A DNA stretch of 64,000 nucleotides from Piscinibacter sp943370595. Its GTDB lineage: Bacteria; Pseudomonadota; Gammaproteobacteria; Burkholderiales; Burkholderiaceae_C. Location of the stretch: positions 186,001-250,000 of the forward strand of contig CALRRO020000002.1 of assembly GCA_943370595.1 (NCBI GenBank). Direction: 5' to 3'. Positions 36,539 to 44,121 of this stretch are shown here, in pieces (positions within the stretch are counted from its first letter, which is position 1; each line of letters begins with the position of its first letter). Position numbers and translations under genes: made by a program. A model generated the notes under the pieces. The model did not search any database. It was given only the letters and a program-made list of their open reading frames with translations, and was not told the DNA's origin.

Positions 36539-36566
36539 GTATTTCCGCACCGGCTCGCCGCTCTGT
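36539..36566 (+). promoter_or_regulatory. repeat promoter element C (GTATTTCCGC-N12-CTCTGT)
   Basis: Third copy of the element, between the CHAT stop and the subtilase start. Boxes and the 12-base spacer are identical to copies A and B, while the spacer sequence itself differs, as expected for a promoter rather than a recent duplication. CTCTGT ends 29 bases before the ATG at 36596. Confidence 0.75.
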
Positions 36567-36595
36567 CCTTGCACGTCCACTTCCGCGCCTCCGCC

Positions 36596-37963
36596 ATGCC
36601 GTACAAGCTGCACACCCTTGCTGCCTGCCTGCTCCTCGCTGCCTGCGGGGGCGGGGGTTCCGGCGGCGGCACGACACCGCCCGACGACGGCGGAGGAGGC
36701 GGCGCCGACCCGCTGAGCGCCGACGTGATCGTGCAGCTCAACACCGGTGCCGACGTGAACCCCCTGGCCGCGCGCTACGGCCTGACGGTGGTCGACCGCT
36801 TCGGCAAGCGGCCGATCTGGCGGTTGCGCGTGGCCGCGGGGGCGAGCGCCGACGATGCCATCGGCACGCTGCGCGCCGACCCGGCCGTGCGCTTTGCCGA
36901 GCGCAACGAGGACACCGAAACTCCGGAGGGCCGGCGCCGCAACCCGGTCTGGGCGGTCGGCGGTGACGAAGGCGTCTACGCCTCGCAGTGGGCGCCGCAG
37001 GCGATCAACCTGGCCAGCGCGCACGCCACCAGCACCGGCAGCGGCGTGCGCGTGGCCATCCTCGATACCGGCATCGACCTGGCCCACCCGGTGCTGGCGC
37101 CGCGCCTGGCGCGCGGCAACGGCGGCGCGCTGCTCGGCCGCGACTTCGTCGACGACGACAGGGATCCGTCCGAGACCGGCGACCGCGACGACGCCGGCTA
37201 CGGCCACGGCACGCACGTCGCCGGGCTGGTGGCGCTGGCCGCGCCGTCGGCGCGGCTGATGCCGGTGCGCGTGCTCGACGACAAGGGCCGCGGCAACGCC
37301 TGGGTGCTGGCCGAGGCGCTCGGCTGGGCGGTCGACCCCGACGGCAACCCGGCCACCGACGACGGGGCCCACGTGATCAACCTGAGCCTGTCGACGCTGC
37401 AGCGCACCGATCTGCTGAAGACCGTGTCGTCGCTGGCGGCCTGCACCTTCGACGATGACGACGACGCCTTCGCCGACCCCGGCTTCGACGACGACCGCGC
37501 CCGCTGCGCGCTGCGCCATGCTGCGGTGGTGGCCGCCGCGGCCGGCAACGGCGCCAGCGAGACGATCGAGGAGTTCCCGGCTGCCGAGCCGGTGCCGGGC
37601 CTGCTCTCGGTGGCGGCAAGCAGCGAGTCGGATCGTGTCGCCGACTTCTCCAATCGGGGCAGCTGGGTCCGCGTCGCGGCGCCGGGCGACGCCATCGTCA
37701 GCACGGTGCCCGGCGGCGGCTGGGGCAGCTGGAGCGGCACCTCGATGGCCACGCCGCTGGCTGCCGGTGGCGTCGCGCTGCTGCTGGCCACGCTGCCTCC
37801 GGGGGGCGATCCGTCGCGCCCGGCGCAGCGCCAGTGGGACACCGAACTGGCCGCCAAGCGCTTGGCCGACCGCTCGTCGGCACTGTGCGGCAGCTCGCTG
37901 CGCCAGATCGACCTGGCCGCCGCGCTGGCCGACGTCTCGGCCACCGACCCGGTCTGCCCCTGA
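36596..37963 (+). CDS. subtilisin-like (S8) serine protease lipoprotein
   Basis: A 455-residue predicted lipoprotein with lipobox CLLLAACGGG (Cys near residue 17) and a Gly-rich linker. Residues ~40-105 resemble an I9-type propeptide (VIVQLNTGADVNPLAARYG ... WRLRVAAGASADDAI). The catalytic triad is Asp157 in AILDTGID, His204 in GYGHGTHVAG and Ser383 in GTSMATP. It should act at the outer membrane or periplasm. An upstream ATG at 36569 lies inside the leader and would bury the signal peptide. Promoter element C links it to the sigma factor and CHAT genes. Substrate unknown. Confidence 0.92.
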   Translation: MPYKLHTLAACLLLAACGGGGSGGGTTPPDDGGGGGADPLSADVIVQLNTGADVNPLAARYGLTVVDRFGKRPIWRLRVAAGASADDAIGTLRADPAVRFAERNEDTETPEGRRRNPVWAVGGDEGVYASQWAPQAINLASAHATSTGSGVRVAILDTGIDLAHPVLAPRLARGNGGALLGRDFVDDDRDPSETGDRDDAGYGHGTHVAGLVALAAPSARLMPVRVLDDKGRGNAWVLAEALGWAVDPDGNPATDDGAHVINLSLSTLQRTDLLKTVSSLAACTFDDDDDAFADPGFDDDRARCALRHAAVVAAAAGNGASETIEEFPAAEPVPGLLSVAASSESDRVADFSNRGSWVRVAAPGDAIVSTVPGGGWGSWSGTSMATPLAAGGVALLLATLPPGGDPSRPAQRQWDTELAAKRLADRSSALCGSSLRQIDLAAALADVSATDPVCP

Positions 37964-37971
37964 GGCGAGGC

Positions 37972-39276
37972 TCAGGCGCGTCCGTACCAGCGCTGCGCGA
38001 ACACCGCGAGGCCGCTGGCCACGCTGGCGAAGCGGTCGCCGCGCACGATGCGCGCGCCTGGGAAGGCCGCGGCGATGCGCTGCGCCAGCAGGCGCAGGCC
38101 GGTCGAACCGCCGGTGAAGTAGAGCGCACCGATTGCGTCGGGCGCGAGCCCGGCCTGGCGCGCCGTCTCGTGCGCGGCCTCGACGATGCGCTCGATGTCG
38201 GCGTCCAGCGCGGCGACCGCCTGTGCCTCGACCAGATCCACCGCCAGCCGGTTCTCCACGTGCGACAGGTCGATGCGCGTCTGCCCGCCTTCGGCCACCG
38301 CGATCTTGCCGCCTTCGGCGCGCGCCGCGAGCTCGTGGCCGAGCCGCTCGGTGACCACCGTCATCAGGCGGTCGTGGTGGCGAGGGTCGGCGTAGAAGCC
38401 GCGCATGCTGCGCAGCTCGGCCACGCGCGCCGGGTTGTAGACGGTGTTGATCAGGTGCCAGGTGGCGAGGTCGAAGTAGACGCCGCTGGGCACCTCGCGC
38501 GGCGTCGAGCCGGCAATGCTCGGGCCGTAGGCGCCGTAGCCGAACTCGGGCAGGATCGCCGCCAGCTCGATGCGGCGGTCGAAGTCGGTGCCGGCGACGT
38601 GCACGCCGTGGTTGGCGAGGATGTCGTCCTTGCGCTCCAGCTTCGCCGCATGCTGCGGGCCGACGCGCACGATCGAGAAGTCGCTCGTGCCGCCGCCGAT
38701 ATCGGCCACCAGCACCACCTCTTCATGGTCGATGCTGCGTTCGTGGTCGAAGGCCGCGGCGATCGGCTCGTACTGGAAGTGGATGTCGGCGAAGCCGACC
38801 TGGCGCGCCGCTGCCTCCAGCGCAGCCTGCGCCTGCGCGTCGCGCAGCGGGTCGTCGTCGACGAAGAACACCGGGCGGCCGAGCACCACGCGGTCGATCG
38901 GCGCCTTCGCGTCGGCCTCGGCGCGGCGCTTCAGGTGGCGCAGGTAGCCGGCGACGATGTCGAGGTACTTCACGCCGCGGCCACCGCCCACGTCGGTGGT
39001 CTGCTCGATCAGGCTGCTGCCGAGGATGCTCTTCATCGAGCGCATCAGGCGGCCGTCCAGCCCGTCGACATAGGCGGCCACCGCGGCACGGCCGAAGGCG
39101 CGCGGCGGGCCGTCGTGCTCGGGGCCGTCGACGAAGTAGAAGACCGCCGTCGGCATGGTCGTCTGGCCGGGCTCGAGCTCGACCAGGCGCATGCCGGCCT
39201 TCGCGCCGGGAACGCCGGACGGGTCGGGGATGGCGACGGCCGAGTTGGAAGTGCCGAAGTCGATGGCGCAGTACAT
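37972..39276 (-). CDS. Hsp70 family protein, YegD-like
   Basis: A 434-residue actin/Hsp70-fold ATPase without the substrate-binding domain of DnaK. Phosphate 1 motif DFGTSNSAVAI is at the N-terminus, phosphate 2 VLVADIGGGTSDFSIVRV at about 187, and the adenosine motif LYFTGGSTGLRLLA near 395. The length of about 430-450 and the motif wording match YegD-type chaperones. The ATG at 39276 was chosen because the upstream extension lies across the divergent phosphatase gene. It converges on the subtilase gene with an 8-base gap. Confidence 0.9.
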   Translation of the reverse strand: MYCAIDFGTSNSAVAIPDPSGVPGAKAGMRLVELEPGQTTMPTAVFYFVDGPEHDGPPRAFGRAAVAAYVDGLDGRLMRSMKSILGSSLIEQTTDVGGGRGVKYLDIVAGYLRHLKRRAEADAKAPIDRVVLGRPVFFVDDDPLRDAQAQAALEAAARQVGFADIHFQYEPIAAAFDHERSIDHEEVVLVADIGGGTSDFSIVRVGPQHAAKLERKDDILANHGVHVAGTDFDRRIELAAILPEFGYGAYGPSIAGSTPREVPSGVYFDLATWHLINTVYNPARVAELRSMRGFYADPRHHDRLMTVVTERLGHELAARAEGGKIAVAEGGQTRIDLSHVENRLAVDLVEAQAVAALDADIERIVEAAHETARQAGLAPDAIGALYFTGGSTGLRLLAQRIAAAFPGARIVRGDRFASVASGLAVFAQRWYGRA

Positions 39277-39343
39277 GGGTGGGGGCCTCGCGAAGGGGCG
39301 CGATTGTAGGGGCGTCATCGGCGGCCACGACAATGGCGCCAGC

Positions 39344-40918
39344 ATGCACCGCCGCCAACTCCTCCAGCAACTCGGCCGCCAGGCGGCGGCGACCGCGCTG
39401 GCGCAGCTGTTCGGCGGCGGCGCCCGGGCCCAGGCGGCACCGGCGCGCTGGCCGGCCGGCCTGGACGACCCGTTCACGCTCGGCGTGGCCAGCGGCATGC
39501 CGCGCCCCGGCTCGGTGGTGATCTGGACCCGCCTCGCGCCGCGCCCGCACGAGCCGGGCGGCGGCCTGCCGGCCGTGCCGCTGCCCGTGCGCTGGGAGCT
39601 CGCCGAGGACGAACACTTCTCGGTCGGCCTGCGCCGCGGCGAGTTCGTCGCCCGGCCGGAACGGGCGCACAGCGTGCACGTCGAGGTCGATGGCCTGGCC
39701 AGCGCCCGCACCTGGTACTACCGCTTCCTCGCTGGCGATGCCGCGAGCCCGGTCGGTCGCACCCGCACCGCACCGGCCGACGACGCCTCTCCGCAGCGGC
39801 TGCGCATCGCACTGGCCTCCTGCCAGCACTACGAGCAGGGCTGGTACGCGGCGCACCGCGAGATCGCCTCGCGCGATCTCGACTTCGTGCTGTTCGTCGG
39901 CGACTACATCTACGAGTCCAGCAACCCGCGCTTCCGCCTGCGCGCGCACGAGGCTCCGGTGCCGCGCACGCTCGACGAATACCGCGCCCGGCACGCCACC
40001 TACAAGCTCGACGCCGACCTGCGCGCCGCGCACGCCGCGCACCCCTGGCTGCTGACCTGGGACGACCACGAGGTCGAGAACGACTATGCGGGTGAGGCGA
40101 ACGTCAGCGGGCTGGACGCCGCCGCCTTCCTGCGCCGCCGTGCCGCCGCCTACCAGGCCTACTTCGAGCACCTGCCGGTGTCGCCGGCGATGGCACCGCA
40201 GGGTGCGGCCATGACCATCCATCAGCAGTTCCGCTGGGGCCGGCTGGCCGATCTGTGGACCCTGGACAACCGCCAGTACCGTGACCTGCAGGCCTGCAAC
40301 ACCGCCGGCCGCGCCGGCGGTCGTGTGCTCTCGGACTGCGACGCGCTGACCGACCCGGCGCGCAGCATCTTCGGCGCGGCGCAGGAGCGCTGGCTCGCCC
40401 AGGGCCTGGCGGCGAGCCGCCGGCCGTGGCGGGTGATCGCCCAGGCCTCGCAGCTCAGCCCCAGCGGCATCGACACCCCCTTCGGCCAACGCCTGTACAC
40501 CGACGGCTGGGACGGCTACCCGCGCGCCCGCGAGCGCCTGCTCGACGCCATCGCCGCGTCGTCGGCCGCCGGCGGCAACGCGCTGGTGCTCGGCGGCGAC
40601 GTGCACCGCCACGTGGCCGCCCAGTTGCGCCAGCGTCCGGGCGACCCGCGATCGCCGGTCGTGGCCAGCGAGTTCGTATGCAGTTCGGTGACCAGCCGCG
40701 GCCTGTCCGAAACGCTGACGGCGGCGATCCGCGCCAGCAATCCGGACCTGCTGCACGCCCGCAGCGACGAGCGCGGCTATGCGCTGATCGACATCCGCCC
40801 CGAGTCCGCGACGTGCGACTTCCGCGCCACGCCATTTCCGGCGCAGCCCGGGGCGCGGCTGCACTCGCAGGCGCGTTTCGTCGTCGAGGCCGGGCAGCCG
40901 GGTGTGGTGAGCGGCTGA
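39344..40918 (+). CDS. PhoD-like alkaline phosphatase/phosphodiesterase, Tat-exported
   Basis: A 524-residue phosphoesterase of the PhoD family. The N-terminus HRRQLLQQLG followed by an alanine-rich segment and ARAQA fits a Tat signal. The N-terminal PhoD domain (FTLGVASGMPRPGSVVIWTR) is followed by the metallophosphatase core with metal-binding motifs VLFVGDYIYE, TWDDHEVENDY and VLGGDVHRH. PhoD enzymes release phosphate from phosphomono- and diesters in the periplasm. The gene is divergent from the Hsp70-like gene across 67 bases. Confidence 0.9.
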   Translation: MHRRQLLQQLGRQAAATALAQLFGGGARAQAAPARWPAGLDDPFTLGVASGMPRPGSVVIWTRLAPRPHEPGGGLPAVPLPVRWELAEDEHFSVGLRRGEFVARPERAHSVHVEVDGLASARTWYYRFLAGDAASPVGRTRTAPADDASPQRLRIALASCQHYEQGWYAAHREIASRDLDFVLFVGDYIYESSNPRFRLRAHEAPVPRTLDEYRARHATYKLDADLRAAHAAHPWLLTWDDHEVENDYAGEANVSGLDAAAFLRRRAAAYQAYFEHLPVSPAMAPQGAAMTIHQQFRWGRLADLWTLDNRQYRDLQACNTAGRAGGRVLSDCDALTDPARSIFGAAQERWLAQGLAASRRPWRVIAQASQLSPSGIDTPFGQRLYTDGWDGYPRARERLLDAIAASSAAGGNALVLGGDVHRHVAAQLRQRPGDPRSPVVASEFVCSSVTSRGLSETLTAAIRASNPDLLHARSDERGYALIDIRPESATCDFRATPFPAQPGARLHSQARFVVEAGQPGVVSG

Positions 40919-41069
40919 CCTCGGGCGCGCCCCTTTGTCACGCTCGGACGCAGTTGGTAGCGAAATGCACGCGAGCGGTGCACTTGTTCGCGGCTTTGCA
41001 CGCCACGGCCATTCATCACACTGGGATCATTCCGATATCGGGGTGGTCAACAGCGGGTGGGGTGGCGAC

Positions 41070-41282
41070 ATGAGCAGCAAGTCTTCTTCGGTTCCATGGT
41101 GGTCCGCGCTGGGCTTCGGCAAGGCCGCGCCGGCACCCGAGTCGGACTATGGCGACATGGGCACAGCCTTCGGCCTGGACGCCAGCATGGACACGCTGCC
41201 GATGCCCGAGGACCGCAACGCGTCCACCAAGGAAAAAGGCCGGCCGCCCTCTGCAGGCGCCGGCCCCGTGAAGAAGCGCTGA
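41070..41282 (+). CDS. small hypothetical protein (70 residues)
   Basis: A 70-residue frame with ATG at 41070 preceded by a GGGTGGGG stretch. The sequence (SVPWWSALGFGKAAP, then DYGDMGTAFGLDASMD, then a charged Lys/Arg-rich end) matches no family I know. The last 16 residues are encoded within the terminator of the opposing fasciclin operon, which weakens the case for a conserved coding region. The 151 bases upstream hold a TGCAC-N7-GTGCA dyad (40966-40982). It may be a real small protein; confidence is moderate. Confidence 0.5.
   Translation: MSSKSSSVPWWSALGFGKAAPAPESDYGDMGTAFGLDASMDTLPMPEDRNASTKEKGRPPSAGAGPVKKR
41233..41265 (-). terminator. Rho-independent terminator of the fasciclin genes
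   Basis: Read on the minus strand, a GGCCGGC stem pairs with GCCGGCC across a 14-base loop (41238-41265) and is followed by TTTTT. It lies 34 bases beyond the stop of the 150-residue fasciclin gene. It overlaps the 3' end of the small plus-strand frame at 41070-41282. Confidence 0.75.
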
Positions 41283-41298
41283 GCGCTTCAGTCGGGCA

Positions 41299-41751
41299 TC
41301 ACTTCGGCAGCACGACGCTGTCGATGACGTGGATCACGCCGTTGGAGGCGACCACGTCGGCCTGCACGACCTTCGCGGCATCGACGGTCACGCCGCCGGT
41401 GGTGCCCAGCGTCAGCTCGCTGCCCTGCACGGTCTTCACCTTGCCGGCCTTGACGTCCTTGGCCATCACCTTGCCCGGCACGACGTGGTAGGTCAGCACC
41501 GCGGTCAGCTTGGCCTTGTCCTTCAGCAGCGCATCGAGGTCGGCCTTCGGGATCTTGGCGAAGGCCTCGTCGGTCGGCGCGAACACGGTGAACGGGCCGG
41601 CGCCCTTCAGCGTGTCGACCAGGCCGGCGGCCTGCAGCGCGGTGGCGAGCGTCTTGAACTGGCCGGCGCCAACGGCGGTCTCGACGATGTCCTTGGCCTG
41701 CGCCGACAGGGCGGCCAGCGACAGGGCGGCCAGTGCGATCATTTTCTTCAT
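41299..41751 (-). CDS. secreted single fasciclin-domain protein
   Basis: A 150-residue protein with signal peptide MKKMIALAALSLAALSAQA, cleaved near residue 19, followed by one complete fasciclin (FAS1) domain. The H1 and H2 motifs are visible (FTVFAPTDEAFAKIP and NGVIHVIDSVVLP). FAS1 domains mediate adhesion and protein or polysaccharide contacts outside the cytoplasm. A start at 41805 was rejected because it precedes the signal. It follows the two-domain fasciclin lipoprotein gene by 64 bases and is probably co-transcribed with it. Confidence 0.92.
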   Translation of the reverse strand: MKKMIALAALSLAALSAQAKDIVETAVGAGQFKTLATALQAAGLVDTLKGAGPFTVFAPTDEAFAKIPKADLDALLKDKAKLTAVLTYHVVPGKVMAKDVKAGKVKTVQGSELTLGTTGGVTVDAAKVVQADVVASNGVIHVIDSVVLPK

Positions 41752-41815
41752 CGTGATACTCCTTGGGATGAACGGGACTTGAGGGCTTGCTCGGGAAACG
41801 TGCACCGCCGCGCGC

Positions 41816-42745
41816 TCAGGGCGCGGGCAGGATCACCTTGTCGATCACGTGGATCACGCCGTTGCTGGTCAGCACGTCGGTCGCGGTGATGTTGGAAGTG
41901 CGGTCACGCTGGTCGGTGATGGCCAGGGTCGCACCGACGGTGAAGGACTCGCCCTGCACGGTGGTGATGGCGGTGTCGATGGGCACGTCGGCCTTGAGCA
42001 CGCGGCCCGGCACGACGTGATACGTCAGCACCTGCGTCAGCAGCGCGGTGTCGGCCAGCAGCTCGTCCTTGGTGACGCCCAGTTCGGTCAGCAGCGCGGC
42101 GAAGGCGTCGTCGGTCGGCGCGAACACAGTGAACGGGCCTGGGCCGCTGAGCGTGTCCACCAGTCCGGCGGCAACCACCGCGTCGACCAGGATGCTGAAC
42201 GCCGGTGTGGCGATCGCCGTCTCGACGATGTTCTTGTCGGCCGGCAGGATCACCTTGTCGATGGCGTGAATGACGCCGTTGGCCGCCGGGATGTCGGTCA
42301 GCACGATCTTCGACGTGCGGTTGCGGCCGTCGGTGATGATCAGGTCGGCGCCGACGCTGTCGACCTTGAAGATGCCGCCGGCCAGCGGCGAGATGGCCTT
42401 GCCCAGCGGCACGTCGGCCTTCGCCACCTTGCCGGCAATCACGTGGTACTGCAGCACGGCGATCAGCAGCGGCTTGTCGGCCAGCAACTGCGCCTTGGTC
42501 AGGCCCAGTTCGGTCAGCAGCGCGGCAAAGGCGTCATTGGTCGGTGCGAACACCGTCAGCGGGCCAGGGGCGGACAACTCGTCGGCCAGGTCGGCGGCCA
42601 CCACCGCCTCCGCCAGGATGCTGAAGCGCGCGTCGGCTTGCGCGATCTGCACGATGTTGCCGGGGTGGTGATCGTCGCCACCGCCGCAGGCGGCGACGAG
42701 GCCGAGGGCGGTCACGGCCGCCAGTCTCTTGAGCCAATCGAACAT
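41816..42745 (-). CDS. lipoprotein with two fasciclin domains
   Basis: A 309-residue predicted lipoprotein with signal and lipobox LGLVAACGGG (Cys near residue 20). Two FAS1 domains follow (about 30-168 and 170-308), each with FTVFAPT(N/D)DAFAALL or its variant and NGVIH(A/V)IDKVILP motifs. The two domains are clearly related to each other and to the single domain encoded next, indicating local duplication. The 201-base divergent region to the TetR gene holds its promoter; no box could be assigned with confidence. Confidence 0.92.
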   Translation of the reverse strand: MFDWLKRLAAVTALGLVAACGGGDDHHPGNIVQIAQADARFSILAEAVVAADLADELSAPGPLTVFAPTNDAFAALLTELGLTKAQLLADKPLLIAVLQYHVIAGKVAKADVPLGKAISPLAGGIFKVDSVGADLIITDGRNRTSKIVLTDIPAANGVIHAIDKVILPADKNIVETAIATPAFSILVDAVVAAGLVDTLSGPGPFTVFAPTDDAFAALLTELGVTKDELLADTALLTQVLTYHVVPGRVLKADVPIDTAITTVQGESFTVGATLAITDQRDRTSNITATDVLTSNGVIHVIDKVILPAP

Positions 42746-42946
42746 GTGTACTGCTCCAGTCGAGGTTGCAAGGAGGCCGGCGGCTGCGCCGACAGATGCC
42801 GATTCGTGATCTGTGTCACGGGACCGACGAGGCGCAATTTAGACTGATTGGTATCTCAACACAACCGTGTGGTCATTCTCAGAAACCGAATAGTCACTTC
42901 CGGACCTGTGCGTCCTGTCTCAGCCCTTCGCGACTAGAATTGGTGC

Positions 42947-43555
42947 ATGGCCAAGCTGTCATTTCGTGAGCAGGTACTGCGCGCCCGGGAGGACGCGATC
43001 GTCTCGTCGGTCAACCGGCTGCTGGCGGAAAAGGGCTTCGACCTGATGACGGTCGATGAGGTGGCGGCCGATGTCGGCATCGCCAAGGCGAGCCTCTACA
43101 AGCACTTCACGTCGAAGGAAGAGCTGGCGGCAGCGGCAATGATCCGCATCCTCGAGCGGGCGCTGGCCTACATCGACCAGCTCAGCGGCAAGGAGCCGGC
43201 CCGTGCGATCGACCAGCTGATGGCCGTGGCACGCTGGACCATGCAGGTGCAACTGGCCGGCGAGATGCCTTCTTTGCCGGCGCAGAACTCCAGCCTTCGC
43301 GCGACGCTGACGACCAACAAGGCCTATCTCGATCGCCTGATGGAAGTCAGCGACCGTCTCGGCGCCTGGATCACTGCCGCACAGGCGGACGGCGACCTGA
43401 ACCCGAAGCTGCCGCCGGAAGTGATTCTCTACACGCTGTTCGCCCGTGCCTGCGACCCGGTGCTGGGCCTGCTCAAGCTGAGCGCGCAGTACAGCGACGA
43501 GCAGATCATCGAGCTGCTGCTGTCGACCTGCTTCGACGGGTTGTCGAAGCGATAG
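42947..43555 (+). CDS. TetR/AcrR family transcriptional regulator
   Basis: A 202-residue regulator with an N-terminal TetR HTH (about residues 12-58, MTVDEVAADVGIAKASLYKHF) and a helical C-terminal ligand domain. It is divergent from the fasciclin operon across a 201-base region and may control it; the effector is unknown. It converges on the universal stress gene, with a hairpin between them. Confidence 0.9.
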   Translation: MAKLSFREQVLRAREDAIVSSVNRLLAEKGFDLMTVDEVAADVGIAKASLYKHFTSKEELAAAAMIRILERALAYIDQLSGKEPARAIDQLMAVARWTMQVQLAGEMPSLPAQNSSLRATLTTNKAYLDRLMEVSDRLGAWITAAQADGDLNPKLPPEVILYTLFARACDPVLGLLKLSAQYSDEQIIELLLSTCFDGLSKR

Positions 43556-43558
43556 AGG

Positions 43559-43575
43559 CGCTCACGCAATGAGCG
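43559..43575. terminator. hairpin between convergent TetR and universal stress genes
   Basis: The stem CGCTCA / TGAGCG with loop CGCAA lies 4 bases after the TetR stop, in the 33-base gap of two convergent genes. It lacks a T-run, so it could serve as a weak bidirectional terminator. Confidence 0.4.
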
Positions 43576-43588
43576 TGGGGGCTCCGCC

Positions 43589-44014
43589 CTAGCGGATCAG
43601 CAGCACCGGCGTCTTGCACGCCGCGAGGACCTTGGTCGCCACCGAGCCCATCACCAGGTTGCCCAGCGTGCCGTGGCCGTGCGAGCCCATCAGCAGCAGG
43701 TCGAAGTCGCCGGAATCGGCCATCTTGGCGATGACCTCGGGGGCGTGGCCGACCTTGCTGATGAACGCCGCCTCGATGCCCTGCTTCTTGAAGAAGGCAC
43801 GGATCGGCTTGAAGACCGCCTCGCTGGTGTCGGCGTAGTAGGCCTTGAGCGTGTCGCGGTCAATCACCGAAGCCGCACGTCCCGGCACCGGCATCACCGA
43901 GTTGAGCACCGTGTACACGTGCCGCCCGCCGCCCAGCCATTCATCGTGGGCTGCCAGGTAGGCCAGCATGCGCTTGGTGAAGGGGCTGCCATCGGCGGCG
44001 ATCAGGATCTTCAT
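43589..44014 (-). CDS. universal stress protein (UspA family)
   Basis: A 141-residue protein with the UspA fold: MKILIAADGSPFTKRML at the N-terminus and the ATP-binding motif LLMGSHGHGTLGNLVMGSVA (about 113-132), of the G-2x-G-9x-G(S/T) type. The ATG at 44014 follows a GGAGA-like element. It overlaps no other gene and stands alone. A role in stress survival is the family expectation. Confidence 0.9.
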   Translation of the reverse strand: MKILIAADGSPFTKRMLAYLAAHDEWLGGGRHVYTVLNSVMPVPGRAASVIDRDTLKAYYADTSEAVFKPIRAFFKKQGIEAAFISKVGHAPEVIAKMADSGDFDLLLMGSHGHGTLGNLVMGSVATKVLAACKTPVLLIR

Positions 44015-44121
44015 GGGGCACGGTCTCCGGGGAACATGTTTGCAACGAGGCGAGTCTGGCACAGGCCGAACCGGGTTTCTTGACATCCCGCAACCGTGCC
44101 GGGCCTTACCATCCACGCCCC

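Noticed and set aside
33675..36677. 1000-codon minus-strand frame opposite the CHAT gene
   Set aside because: Fully antisense to a protein with intact catalytic motifs; low-complexity composition and no recognisable domain.
38723..40864. 713-codon minus-strand frame opposite the PhoD gene and the start of the Hsp70-like gene
   Set aside because: Shadow of the PhoD gene; the Hsp70-like product is in another frame and no family motif appears here.
40919..41069. TGCAC repeats upstream of the small 70-residue gene as further BoxR-like sites
   Set aside because: They do not have the GCA-N6-TGC spacing (the dyad here is TGCAC-N7-GTGCA) and are far from any benzoate gene.
42746..42946. TetR operator in the fasciclin/TetR divergent region
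   Set aside because: No convincing palindrome with TetR-like spacing was found by eye; a footprint or comparison with relatives would be needed.
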